Below are positions 44,968 to 55,061 of a stretch of 64,000 nucleotides of DNA, piece after piece. This DNA comes from Euborellia annulipes (Eukaryota; Arthropoda; Insecta; Dermaptera; Anisolabididae). Each line of letters opens with the position of its first letter. Within the stretch, counting starts at the first letter, position 1. Under the pieces are notes generated by a model. It was not told the origin of the DNA and did no database searches. It saw nothing but the letters and a program-made list of their open reading frames with translations. Location: assembly GCA_023213315.1 (NCBI GenBank), contig JAKCPI010011604.1:47015-111014 (forward strand), written 5' to 3'. Made by a program: the position numbers and the translations under genes.

Positions 44968-45520
44968 CTATGAAGACATTAGTACATAATCTCCAGGAAA
45001 CGTAATTATCGAATTATGCCCTGAATTCGCGTATTCATTTCTTTATTTTTTTGAGGATCTGGTCTGAATCATGAAGTAGAGACAGGTTAGTGTGAGGGAA
45101 ATAAAAGGAAGGGTCCGCCGTTAATTAGGGGTGTCCCTTTAAAGTTTTTATTTAAAGCAAGATAGAGAGTGAGTGCATCGATTGGAGCGCGTTGACCTTG
45201 AGACAAGAGAGAGTTTGGGGGGGCCACAACGCCAATCGATATCCAATCCAGGATTTCCCTCTCCCTCTCTCTCTCTCTCTCTTCAATCTCAAGAGAATTA
45301 AACGGAGGGGATCAAAATAAAGACGGATCAGAGGAAATAGACATGTCGTGTCCAGCCGTAGAGTAGAACAACGCCCCTTATCTATTTCGTACTTAATCTT
45401 ACTTAATTGCGGGGTGGGGGGGGGGAAACAATTAGTTAAGGTAAGCACTGGATATGTACTCTATAAAGTTTCATTGTCACATCGAGAAACTTAATGTTTT
45501 TGTTCATGCTCATTTTTTGT
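44968..45520. other. Apparently single-copy DNA
   Basis: (CT)n near 45267 and a G-run near 45411. No recognised gene. Confidence 0.35.
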
Positions 45521-46559
45521 TTTTACTTTCTCTTACCTCTATATATGTTATATATATATAGAGAGAGAAAGTATTGGATTCATGTCAAAAATTCGATGTC
45601 GAGATTTTGATGGATCTTCACGTTTTGAGGTCCCCTGAATCCAAAAAAGTGGTTTTCGCGACATGGTCTGTCTGTCTGTGTGTGTGTGTGTCTGTGTTCA
45701 ATTTTAAGCATGAAGGAATTGAGCTACGAGGTTGAAATTTTATATTTAAATTTTGTACCCTCCTGGACCGTAAAAATAAGCTTTTATTCAAAATCGGCCA
45801 AAGGGTACTAGAACTTCACTGATGTACTTTTTCAGTTTTTTCGATTTTCTCAAAATTCGCTTGATTAAAATTCAAAAAATCTGGTGTGACTGGCGCACAG
45901 CACACAACTTTCTCTTACCTTCGGTAATCGAAAGTTGTGTTCTGTGCTTGTCACGCCAGATTTTTTGTGTCGACATATATTTAGTTCCCGACAGTACGGA
46001 ACATTTGAATTCAAGATGTAAAATTTATAAGTATGGGAAAATATTTATATTTTGTTACCATGGCAACCATTTCTCCTATCTTCCCTATGAAGTACAAGAG
46101 TAAAGTGGTCTTCAGAAGATTTCAATGGCAAAATGAGAATATACATTTTAAAGAGCATCTAAAAAATAATTGATTTTTGAATTTTTAAAAAAATCGTTGG
46201 AGCGAATTTTGAGAAAATCGAAAAAAACTGAAAAAGTACATCAGTAAAGTACTAGTACTCTTTGGCCGATTTTGATTCAAAAGCTTATGTGTCCGGTCCC
46301 AGGGGGTGTTTATCTTAAATATAAAATTTCAGCCTCATAGCTCAATTCCTTCATGCTTAAAATTGAAACAGATACTTTCCGCTCACACACACACCCACAC
46401 ACACACAGACAGACCATGTCGCGAAAACCACTTTTTTGGATTCAGGGGACCTCAAAACGTGAAGATCCATCAAAATCTCGACATCGAATTTTTGACATGA
46501 ATCCAATACTTTCTCTCTATATATATTAACATATATATAGAGGTAAGAGAAAGTAAAAA
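45521..46559. mobile_element. Family A element, complete reference copy
   Basis: Left terminus TTTTACTTTCTCTTACC at 45521, terminal hairpin to about 45572, left arm with (GT)n at 45675-45691, central hairpin at 45874-45966, longer right arm with GTTACCATGGCAACC, (CA)n at 46386-46407, terminus at 46559. If TA inside TTTTTA is the target duplication it would be Tc1/mariner-like, but flanks cannot prove this. No protein coded. Confidence 0.85.
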
Positions 46560-46908
46560 GAATATATCACTTTTTGAAAGGCCACGAGCCCGGTCCACGG
46601 GCCCCCCGGGCCCGGGGTTTGCGGGGGTGTACGTTACGCCACTGTAAAGAAGATAATTTAAAAGTAATTAGTTAACTATAAGTATTAAATCTAAGATAAC
46701 CCTATTGTTATTGTTTTGTTTGCCATAGAAGTCATCTATCAGTTTCCTTTCCATCCATGAAACTAGTTTTAATTCCCTCTTCCTTCTGAATATTTATTTC
46801 TGGTTAGCTAGCTCTTCCTACTAATGCTAATTCAAACGGGGATCTTTGCATTAATCTAAATTATGCTAAGAAGGAAGGTTGCTTTGGTTACAAAATCCTT
46901 CTCAAGAG
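46560..46908. other. Unassigned DNA with GC-rich start
   Basis: CGGGCCCCCCGGGCCCGGGG at 46596 is a short GC palindrome. The rest is not recognised. Confidence 0.35.
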
Positions 46909-47669
46909 AAGGGGGTTCAGGAGCGACGTCTAAACGTACTTTAAAAAAAATATGGGGGAATGACTTCCCCGAGACTCTCGTATATTCTTTTGGGATTACG
47001 TCTGGGTGTGTGTGTGAACACGATTGCTTAAAAACCAAAGCAGCTAGATCGATGAAATTTGGTATATGCTCCTTACACTAAAATTGTGGATTTCTATCAA
47101 CTTTTGGAGTAAATATGTCACTTGGAAGTAGTACTTTACTTAAAAAGTTTTTTGAGAAATTTCGAAATTTTCAATTTTTTTGTTATATTATGATAAAATG
47201 CTCAATTTTAAAAAGTTTTTATTCTTTGACATTTTTTCGAAAACTGAATAGTTTTTGAAATAATCAAAGAAGAAATAGAAAATATTCGTTAATTTTGATA
47301 AAAAATCAAAACATTTTTTTTGTTTCACAAATGCATTTGTTTTTATGCCCTTTTTTTAATGACACCTGTATGATTTTGTTTTGATTTTTTATCAAAATTA
47401 ATGAAAATTTTCTATTTCTTCTTGATTATTTCAAAAACTATTCAGTTTTCGAAAAAATGTCAAAGAATAAAAACTTTTTAAAATAGAGCATTTTATCATA
47501 ATATAACAAAAAAATTGAAAATTTCAAAATTTTGAAAAAACTTTTTAAGTAAAGTACTACTTCCAAGTGACGTATTTACTCCAAAAGTTGATAGAAATCT
47601 ACAATTTTAGTGTAAGGAGCACATACCAAATTTCATTGATCTAGCTGCTTTGGTTTTCAAGCAATCGTG

Positions 47670-47734
<65 letters not shown>

Positions 47735-47739
47735 AGAGG

Positions 47740-47774
<35 letters not shown>

Positions 47775-48476
47775 CATAATGCCAAAAATGGTTTTTTGGA
47801 CTCAAGGAGGTCTAAAACGTGGAGAAACATCAAAATCTCGAAGTCGAATTTTTTTTTACGATTACATAACTTTCTCTATACGAGAAAGTAACTAGACTAT
47901 TATAAGGAATTTTGCAAAGCGGTTTTTTTTTAAATGAATTAAATTCATAAGAGATTATTGGGACATCGAGCTATAATTGTTTTAATGACTTATTAAAAAA
48001 TTATCGTAATTAATTTTTTTGTTATCAAGCAAATACAAAAAAACAATCTGTCCCAATAATCTTTAATTTTTTTTAAATTTAAAAATGAATTTATTGTTAT
48101 TATTAATCACATATTAATTAAGAAATTTTTAAAATAAGCTTAGATGATTTATTTAAAAACCAACTGTCAAATTAGTTCAGCATTCTTGCAATAGATGGCA
48201 GGCTAGTCTAACAGCCGATATAGTATTATAGCCTATATTTATATATTTTTATGCTTTTATTAAAGATACATTAATATATAATAACATTTATAAAGTATTT
48301 ATTGTTAAAAGATCAATGAAAATCAACCAAATGCATTAAATATTATTTGCTACCATTCTGACATCTCTTGGCAAATTTTTGAACTACTTGATTTTTTGGG
48401 CATACTTTTTATGACACACAACGCCATCTTATCGGGAAAAACATGCATAACACCCTTCGCTCCTGTTCACCCTTAA
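46909..48476 (+). mobile_element. Family B element split by family C
   Basis: GGGGGTTCAGGAGCGACGTC at 46911 to 46950, resuming ACTAGACTATTATAAGG at 47891 and ending CCTTAA, with TTAA at 48473. The left TTAA is mutated. Confidence 0.8.
46951..47890. mobile_element. Family C palindrome, about 940 bp
   Basis: Arms of about 360 bp pair across an apex near 47345: GATCGATGAAATTTGGTATA near 47047 and its complement near 47628. The right side adds a (CA)n(GA)n tract (47673-47773) and an A-like tail (AAACATCAAAATCTCGAAG) ending ACGAGAAAGTA. The left end is rearranged. A distant relative of A by termini and layout. Confidence 0.75.
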
Positions 48477-49150
48477 AGAGAGGGATTCTAAAAGATTTTA
48501 AACAAACGAAGCAAGTGAAAAATTTTGGTGGAAAAAAAAGAATAGATCCAATGATGGGGAGAAATTGAGTGATAGTAAAAACAAAGAGGTTATTTGAAAA
48601 ATTATATTCCTGTTTAGAGTTGCAATTGACTGCCCTTCCCCAAGGGTCCTGACATTGACCGGTTACCTGACCCAACTACGCAGTATAAAATAAAAAGAGA
48701 GTGACGTCTCCCTTCTTCTTTCAATCGACCCATGACGTTCAATTGGCCTATCATTAATTCCCTCTTCAACTTCACCGACGACCAAAACCTTTAAAAAATT
48801 ATAATAAAAATAATAAGTTTGTCAGACAAAATTCACTGAGGAAACTTACTAATTAAAGGAAACTTTGAATTTAATTATAATTGATTGTAAAAGAGGATCG
48901 TTGGAAGTGTTATAAAATGGATAGTGACCCTTTACGAGAGAGAGAGAGAAAAAAACAAAATATTTAATGAGACATCTCTCGTAAAAAAAAAGGGACGAAA
49001 TATACGAGCCCTATTAAAAGTCGAGGCCCACCTGAGCCCCAATGAAATCTCCAAATAGTACAAGGAAAGAAAATTCCAGGAATAATACTAAAAATGCAAA
49101 GAAAAAGGAAAAGAAGACAATCTTCCCTTTCTTTAATTAAATTATTTCGT
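48477..49150. other. Apparently single-copy DNA
   Basis: No recognised repeat. A (GA)n run at 48937. No supported exon. Confidence 0.35.
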
Positions 49151-49550
49151 TTTTACTTTCTCTTACCTCTATATATATGTTAATATTGAGAGAAAGAGAA
49201 AGTATTGGATTCATGTCAAAAATTCGATGTCGAGATTTTTGATGGATATTGTAAAATTATTAAGTCAGAAAGATAGATTGTATAAGCTTGTTTAATAAAT
49301 AAGATATAAAGACAACAAAAACATACAACATCAAAACAACACAATCACCATGCCAATACATGTTTCTTTCTTTTATAACAAAAAACAATTAATAATTAAT
49401 ATGTTAGTCTTTGGACTGGTCGAACTTCTCGTCCGTACTTAGTTTTATAAGAGCGTCCTCCAGTTTTCCAGCTTTTTCATTTTTACTTCTTCCTTGATCA
49501 TTTTCTTCATTGTTACTTCTTCCTTGCAAAGAAGTAAACGCAAGATCGGT

Positions 49551-49823
49551 GAGCCCCGGGTTTGGCGTAGTAAGAGCGCGCCTACCTCCTATACCAAACG
49601 TCGCGGGTTCGGACCCAGGCAGTCCGATGATTTTATTTAAGCCATTTGGATACCAGATGGCTTAAATAGAAATGCCTGACCCCACAATAGATAATATATA
49701 TTACAACGGTTATCGTCAAAGTCTTAAATGGCCTAAGTTGCCGAAAAGACTGTATGAATGTGTGTGTGAATGTGAGTGTGAATGAGAAAAAAGTGTGAAT
49801 GTTTTAAAAAAAAAAAAAAAAAA
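49551..49823 (+). mobile_element. SINE nested in LTR element
   Basis: Full length, head GTTTGGCGTAGTAAGAGCG, box B GGGTTCGGACCC, internal palindrome, A20 tail. Target duplication AAGATCGG at 49542-49549 and 49824-49831. Confidence 0.85.
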
Positions 49824-50043
49824 AAGATCGGGTGAAAGAAATAATGAATCAAACAATTATGGAAGAAATGAGGAGATGGGAACAACAATGGAAGATGTAA
49901 TAATGAAGAAAATGATCAAGGAAGAAGTAACAATGAAGAAAATGATCAAGGAAGAAGTAAAAATGAAAAAGGTGGGGTCGCAACTGGAAGACGCTCTTAT
50001 AAAACTAAGTACGGACGAGAAGTTCGACCAGTCCAAAGACTAA
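49824..50043 (+). pseudogene. Lys/Glu-rich open frame in the LTR element
   Basis: Repeats of MKKMIKEEV followed by QLEDALIKLSTDEKFDQSKD and a stop. The last ~130 bp recur inverted at 49410-49540 with a frameshift. Composition suggests a coiled-coil scrap of a gag-like or captured sequence. The frame runs opposite to the LTR orientation, while the inverted copy runs with it. Not recognised. Confidence 0.35.
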
Positions 50044-50167
50044 CATATTAATTATTGTTTTTCTAAAACGTTCCCATATTTGAATCCATTTCGGCTTTCA
50101 GAATTAATAAGAGAATTATTATTCATTTTAAACTTCTGACACCATGTAAAATTATTAAGTCAGAAAG

Positions 50168-50431
50168 CAGGGGCGTATATAAGGGGGGCCGAGGGGCCCG
50201 GCCCCCCCCCCCCGAAATTTCCCAAGCACATATACATATATAGGGATATACAGACATCAGCGCAACAAATTATTCCGCAGGATGGAAAACTTTGGTTCCG
50301 CAAAAGAAAAAATGTTCCGCAAAAAATTTCGTGTGAAAAACAATTTAGTTTCTTAAAAAAAAATTCCGCAGAAAAATTTTCGAGTTCGGCGCCCCCCCCC
50401 CCCCCGAAAAAAATTTCTATATACGCCCCTG
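50168..50431. mobile_element. hAT element nested in an LTR
   Basis: Termini CAGGGGCGTATATA and TATATACGCCCCTG; perfect 8-bp duplication TCAGAAAG (50160-50167, 50432-50439). G/C tracts at both ends. Removing it restores an LTR of the same length as the other one. Confidence 0.9.
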
Positions 50432-50640
50432 TCAGAAAGATAGATTGTATAAGCTTGTTTAATAAATAAGATATAAAGACAACAAAAACATACAACATCA
50501 AAACAAGACAATCACCATGCCAATACAGATATACACGTTTTGAGGTCCCCTGAATCCATAATTTTTTCAAAATTTGCTCTAACGATTTTGATTAAAATAC
50601 AAAAATCAATTATTTTTTAGATGCTCTTTAAAATAGATGT

Positions 50641-50700
50641 GTGAATGTGTGTGAGTGTTAGTGTAAATGTGTAAAAAGTTTGAATGTTTAAAAAAAATAT
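50641..50700 (+). mobile_element. SINE tail fragment
   Basis: GTGTGAATGTGTGTGAGTG through an A-run; no head. Confidence 0.5.
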
Positions 50701-50833
50701 ATAATTATATATTATATTTGAGGTTAAAATAAATTGTTTAATTCAAAGACAATGTGGAGGAAGGCAAGGGCGTAATACCGACGAAATAAAACAAGACTTC
50801 TTTTCGGCCCGAATTATTTAATTTGCTTCTGTC

Positions 50834-50870
50834 GACGTTTCGGGAACTAAACGTCACCCATCTTCAGGAC
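50834..50870 (-). ncRNA. Hammerhead-like motif
   Basis: Helix I GTC/GAC, core CTGAAGA, one T, helix II GGG/CCC with loop containing GACGTTTAG, GAAACGTC. Confidence 0.5.
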
Positions 50871-50977
50871 CTATATTACAAGCACTACATATAATCAGAA
50901 TTATTATTATTTTTTATATAATACACATCAATCACACTCAACAGACAGAAAGGCATTATAAATCTACTTATAAAGGT

Positions 50978-51259
50978 CAGTGGCGTCATTTCAACTTTTT
51001 CTTGGGGGGGGGGGGGACAAATTTTTTCTTGGGGGGGGGCAAACCTTTTTTTTTTCCTAAAATTTACTTACAAATGGGTACTCAAATTTGGCCAAAATAT
51101 ATTTAATTTAATTAATTGTTTAATTGTTTGTACAGTTTGTATACTCATAGATGTATTTTGAAGTATTTTATTTAGAATAATATAAAATTTTATAAAAATC
51201 AGAGCCCTTGGGGGGTAAATGCCTCCCCCTGCCCCCCCCCCCCCCAAATGACGCCACTG
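50978..51259. mobile_element. hAT element nested in Penelope-type palindrome
   Basis: Termini CAGTGGCGTCATTT and AAATGACGCCACTG; perfect 8-bp duplication ATAAAGGT (50970-50977, 51260-51267). Two G-runs near the left end, C-run near the right. Confidence 0.9.
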
Positions 51260-51363
51260 ATAAAGGTGTTAAAAAATTCTTAGCTCTCTTTTTAACACCT
51301 TTGTAACTAGATTTATAATGCCTTTCTGCCTGTTGAGTGTGAATGATGTGTATTATATAAAAT

Positions 51364-51797
51364 CTTCTATATATATATATATATTTCACTAATGTCCGTC
51401 TGTCTGTCTATCTGTCCGTCACGCTCTATTTAGGTAACTTCCCGTTGGAATTTTGAAATGAAATTTTTTATGCATAAAGAGGACCTTCTCGGGATTACAG
51501 GAAAATTATTTTCATCCCGAAATTCCTATAACTTTTTGAGTTATTAATTTTTAAATTTACGATTTCTCCCATAGGAAATGTATAGAGAAATATTTATGTA
51601 TTCTTTTCATTTGTGTATTCCATGAATGTAAACAAATCCTCAAGCAGGCACTGAATTGGAATCGAATAATAATAATTTTCTTTTCATAATTAAGAAGAAA
51701 AGGCGACGGCCCGCCGCAGGCGGGCCCGAGCCAGCTGGAGGGGGTCCAGGGGGACGAAGCCCCCCGGCTAGGCGCGAAGCCCGCCGAAGGCGGTAAT
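51364..51797 (+). mobile_element. Helitron-like element, most complete copy
   Basis: 5' TCTTCTATATATATATATAT, then CTAATGTCCGTCTGTCTGTC and CACGCTCTATTTAGG, GGAATTTTGAAATGAAATTT, and the GC-rich 3' region GGCCCGCCGCAGGCGGGCCC. It stops at GAAGCCCGCCGAAGGCGG, short of the CTAG seen at 36687. No Rep/helicase. Inserted in the palindrome arm between AAAA and TAATA. Confidence 0.6.
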
Positions 51798-51836
51798 AAT
51801 AATTCTGAATATATGTATTGCTTGTAATATAGGCAG

Positions 51837-51876
51837 GCCCTGAAGATGGGTGACGTTTAGTCCCCGAAACGTCGAC
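51837..51876 (+). ncRNA. Hammerhead-like motif
   Basis: Mirror partner of 50834-50870: CTGAAGA (51840-51846), one T, helix II GGG/CCC, GAAACGTC ending at 51873. Helix I is weaker here. Confidence 0.5.
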
Positions 51877-51976
51877 AGAGGAAAATTAAATAATTCGGGC
51901 CGAAAAGAAGTCTTGTTTTATTTCGTCTTCAAATCTTTTAATTCAGTTATCTATCACCTTTTCCGATTCACTTCGT

Positions 51977-52004
51977 CATCTTACCCGACTGTGCGGGTAA
52001 GATG
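51977..52004. repeat. Short hairpin CATCTTACCCG
   Basis: CATCTTACCCG and CGGGTAAGATG flank a six-base loop. A related ACACCATCTTACCCGGC is at 52224. Reminiscent of the hairpins at 2799 and 3101, but a different sequence. SINE-head-like CTACTAACTACGCCAAGCCC (minus strand) sits at 52181. Confidence 0.5.
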
Positions 52005-52299
52005 AGAAAAAAAATATTTTTTTACAAAAATGCATTTTTATTTTCATATTTACTCGTAATGTAAGAAATAAAATTGTTAAAAAATATTATTTTAAACTAC
52101 AATATCGTAGGAAGAATTTGAATTAACGATTACCAAAATTTACCAAAGATTAAGGTTACGAATTTTGAAGGCAGGTGCGCTACTAACTACGCCAAGCCCA
52201 ACGGCTCACGAAAAATTGCCAAAGCTAAACTACACCATCTTACCCGGCTTTCCCCTATAGAAAACAATGTCCAGTCAAAAATTTTTTGTAACTCTTTAT

Positions 52300-52812
52300 A
52301 AATATAGATAAAAGAAAGTAAAACGAAAACTTACAAAAATTATCGAATTGTTTAGTAAATGATGAATCAGGAATGAAGAAAATTGTAATTCAAGAAGAGT
52401 AGGTCAACAAATTGCAACAAGTGTTTGGTTGAATGTAACGATTTACGATTAAATACGGAAAAAACTTCAAAGAGGGAAGTGAAGAGAAAAAGAAATTTCA
52501 ATCGACATTCATGGAATTGAATGCTTCAATCGACTTTCCACACAAAACACATCTGGAATATTCGAATTTATTTTAAAATTAAAATAATATGTTTGTTCGT
52601 TTCGCTTGCCAGTGCAATATAATTTTTACACATTTGGCCATTCTTTCTGTTCGTTTCATTTTTTGCAAGCTAGCTTCTGTTCGTTTCAAACTTGGGCCGG
52701 GCAGAAAATAAAGAATTTGCTGCATAATGGAATAAGTAGTGTGAATTGTGCAGTGCGATCTCAGCGTTTGGCGCTTTAGTAGATTAGTACCTTTCACTCT
52801 GTCGCCATTTTC
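52300..52812. other. Apparently single-copy DNA
   Basis: Starts with a worn A terminus (GATAAAAGAAAGTAAAAC). Otherwise three TCTGTTCGTTTC/TTTGTTCGTTTCG-like strings and no recognised gene. Confidence 0.35.
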
Positions 52813-52925
52813 TCTCCAGATATAGGCTAATAGGGGATCGGCTTTTAGACTAGCCTGCCATCTATTGCAAGAATGCTGAACTAATTTGACAGTTGGTTTT
52901 TTTTTTTAAATAAATCATCCAAGCT
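52813..52925 (-). mobile_element. Family B fragment
   Basis: GACTAGCCTGCCATCTATTG to ATAAATCATCCAAGCTT; both ends lost. Confidence 0.7.
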
Positions 52926-53120
52926 TCTACTACATATATAAAAGCGGAATATCCGTCTGTCCCGCTGTGTTTGGCAAACTTCTCGTTGAAATTTTGCAGT
53001 CTTATAGAGGAGAGTCCAGGAAAAATACCCGAGTCCCGAAATTCGTATAACTTTTTGTGTTATTCCGTTTTACGCAAAAATGCTTACGAACAAACATTTT
53101 TGAATTCTAGAAAAATCTAA
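52926..53120 (+). mobile_element. Helitron-like head, divergent
   Basis: CTACTACATATATAAAAGCG then GAATATCCGTCTGTCCCGC and TTCTCGTTGAAATTTTG. Layout as at 7311 but clearly different sequence. No 3' end. Confidence 0.4.
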
Positions 53121-53250
53121 TCATGCGAAATAAATTGATTGTAATAAGTCATAAGCGAACAAGTCACTCTTAATACATATAGCCCAATTAAAAATTGTAT
53201 AACTTACAATGATAATTAAATATAATACTGTCAACCTAGTATTCTAACAA

Positions 53251-53301
53251 TTAATCGTCCTGAGGAATGTCGTGACTTGCGACCGAAACGTCGACGATTA
53301 A
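53251..53301 (+). ncRNA. Hammerhead ribozyme motif, best helix I
   Basis: Helix I is a perfect 9-bp stem (TTAATCGTC 53251-53259 with GACGATTAA 53293-53301). Core CTGAGGA (53260-53266), helix II GTCG/CGAC (53269-53272, 53280-53283), GAAA 53285-53288, cleavage after GTC at 53292. Stem III is only ACGT. All pairing was read directly from the sequence. Confidence 0.7.
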
Positions 53302-53501
53302 TAATTAAATAAGTTTTTTATTTAATTTCCTTGGCTGCAAAGTCTCCTATACCCAATGCGAAATAAAGTATTTTATTGTTCTCGTAAAGTATAGAGTATA
53401 ATTACCCGAAATAACGTACACAATACTTAATTATAAAATTAGTGGGGAAAGGTGGATTGTTTAATAAAATTAAAATTGATAAAAGGATCTGAAATGTAAA
53501 C

Positions 53502-54461
53502 CAAAAAAATCTGGTGTGACTGGTCGCACAGCACACAAATTTCTCTTACCCTTCGGCAAGGGAAAGTTGTGTTGTGTGCTTGTCATACCAGATTTTTTGT
53601 GTCGACATGTATTTAGTTGCCGACAGTACAGTACATTCGAATTTCAAGATGTAAAATTTATAAGTGTGGGAAAATATTTATATTTTGTTTCCATGGCAAA
53701 CAGCCCCCGGGTTTGGCGTAGTAGGTAGCGTGCCTACCTCCTATACCAAACGTCGCGGGTTCGGACCCAGGCAGTCCGATGATTTTATTTAAGCCATCTG
53801 GATACCAGATGGCTTAAATAGAAATGCCTCAACCCACAATAGATATATTCTCTACAACGGTTATCGTCAAAGTCTTATATGGCCTAAGTTGCCGAAAAGA
53901 CTAGATGTGTGTGAATGTGAGTGTGAATGAGAAAAAAAGTGTGAATGTTTTAAAAAAAAAAAAAAAAAAATTTATATTTTGTTACCATGGCAACCATTTC
54001 TCCTATCTTTTCTATGGAGTACAAGAGTAAAGTGGTCTTCAGAAGATTTCAATCAGAAAATGAGATTATACATTTAAAAGAGAATTTAAAAAATAATTGA
54101 TTTTTGAATTTAAAAAAAAAATCGTTGTAGGGAGTTTTGAGAAAATCGAAAAAAAACTGAAAAAGTACATCACTGAAGTACTACTACTCTTTGGTCGATT
54201 TTGTTAAAAAGTTTCGTGTCACGTCCCATGGGGGCTGCCTAACTTAAATATAAAATTTCAACCTCCTAGCTCTTTTCGTTCTTGAGATATTTTGTTCACA
54301 GACACGACAGACAGACCATGTCGCGAAAACCACTTTTTTGGATTCAGGGGACCTCAAAACGTGAAGATCCATCAAAATCTCGACATCGAATTTTTGACAT
54401 GAATCCAATACTTTCTCTCTCTATATATTAACATATATATATAGAGGTAAGAGAAAGTAAA
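53502..54461 (-). mobile_element. Family A copy, centre and right arm, SINE inside
   Basis: Central hairpin at 53505-53602, arm interrupted by the SINE at 53701, resumes and ends GGTAAGAGAAAGTAAAAA at 54461. Confidence 0.85.
53701..53970 (+). mobile_element. SINE nested in family A with 23-bp duplication
   Basis: Target duplication of 23 bases with one mismatch (53677-53699 and 53971-53993, TTTATATTTTGTT and CCATGGCAA). Complete head, palindrome and A18 tail. Close to the 49551 copy (GTTTGGCGTAGTA head subtype), suggesting a recent subfamily. Confidence 0.9.
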
Positions 54462-54956
54462 AATAAGGGGCAGAAACAAAAAGTTTGTTTAGAGCGGCAA
54501 ATTCACTCTTGACATCCTTCCTTTGTTTTTAATTTCTCTAGAAAGAAAGAAATGAAAAATCGTTTGGAAAGGTGATTCATTCATAAATTATAATTAAAGA
54601 TAGTGAAAAGTTTTTTTTGTTTTTTTTTTTCTCTATTTCACAAGACAAGTTTTTGTTTACAACGATATGCACGTAAAAATTATATAACTAGATGATTTCA
54701 GACATGAAAATAGATTCAACTTTAATAATACAAGAAAGAGATGGGGGCGTGTGCAATGAGAGATTTGCTTTTTATTTAAGACGATATCCTATTAACAAAA
54801 CGTAAAAAACAAACCTTGAACGAAATGCATTTAATAAAGGAGAAAAAATAAGGCTAAGGAATAACTTTGCAAAATATTCAAGCTTTTATTTAAACAGATT
54901 AAAAACGCTGGAGGTCTCTATGGAGATGGATTATCTCAAAGTATGGAAATTCATGT
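54462..54956. other. Unassigned AT-rich DNA
   Basis: No recognised element. AAACGCTGGAGGT at 54903 is a scrap of the Penelope-type arm. Confidence 0.35.
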
Positions 54957-55061
54957 TTTTTTACCTTCTCTTACCTCTATATATATATATATAGAGAGAA
55001 AGTATTGGATTCATGTCAAAAATTCGATGTCGAGATTTTGACGGATATACACGTTTTGAGG

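Larger units (their letters stand above)
49250..50527 (-). mobile_element. Miniature LTR retrotransposon (TRIM-like)
   Basis: LTRs at 49250-49360 (111 bp) and 50145-50527 (383 bp with a 264-bp hAT and its 8-bp duplication; 111 bp without them). LTRs begin TG and end CA on either strand. 5-bp duplication GATAT flanks the element. On the minus strand the primer-binding site TGGTGTCAGAAGTT follows the first LTR directly, and a purine tract AAAAGAAAGAAACA precedes the second. The internal part has no RT or integrase and consists largely of an inverted duplication. Dependent on another element's enzymes. Confidence 0.85.
49151..50640 (+). mobile_element. Family A left arm split by LTR element
   Basis: Terminus and GATTTTTGATGGATAT to 49249, then the LTR element. 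The arm resumes ATACACGTTTTGAGGTCC at about 50531, then a deletion leads to ATGCTCTTTAAAATAG. Confidence 0.75.
50790..51950. mobile_element. Penelope-type palindrome split by hAT and Helitron
   Basis: Left arm 50790-50977; right arm 51285-51363 plus 51798-51945. Shared segments include ACAGACAGAAAGGCATTATA, the hammerhead region and ACAAGACTTCTTTTCGG with complements. The hAT (50978) lies near the apex and the Helitron (51364) in the right arm. Facing motifs at 50867-50834 (-) and 51840-51873 (+). Confidence 0.7.

Noticed and set aside
50160..50570. 136-residue minus-strand frame with glycine-rich segment
   Set aside because: It is the G/C-tract hAT element and the surrounding LTR read through, not a protein gene.
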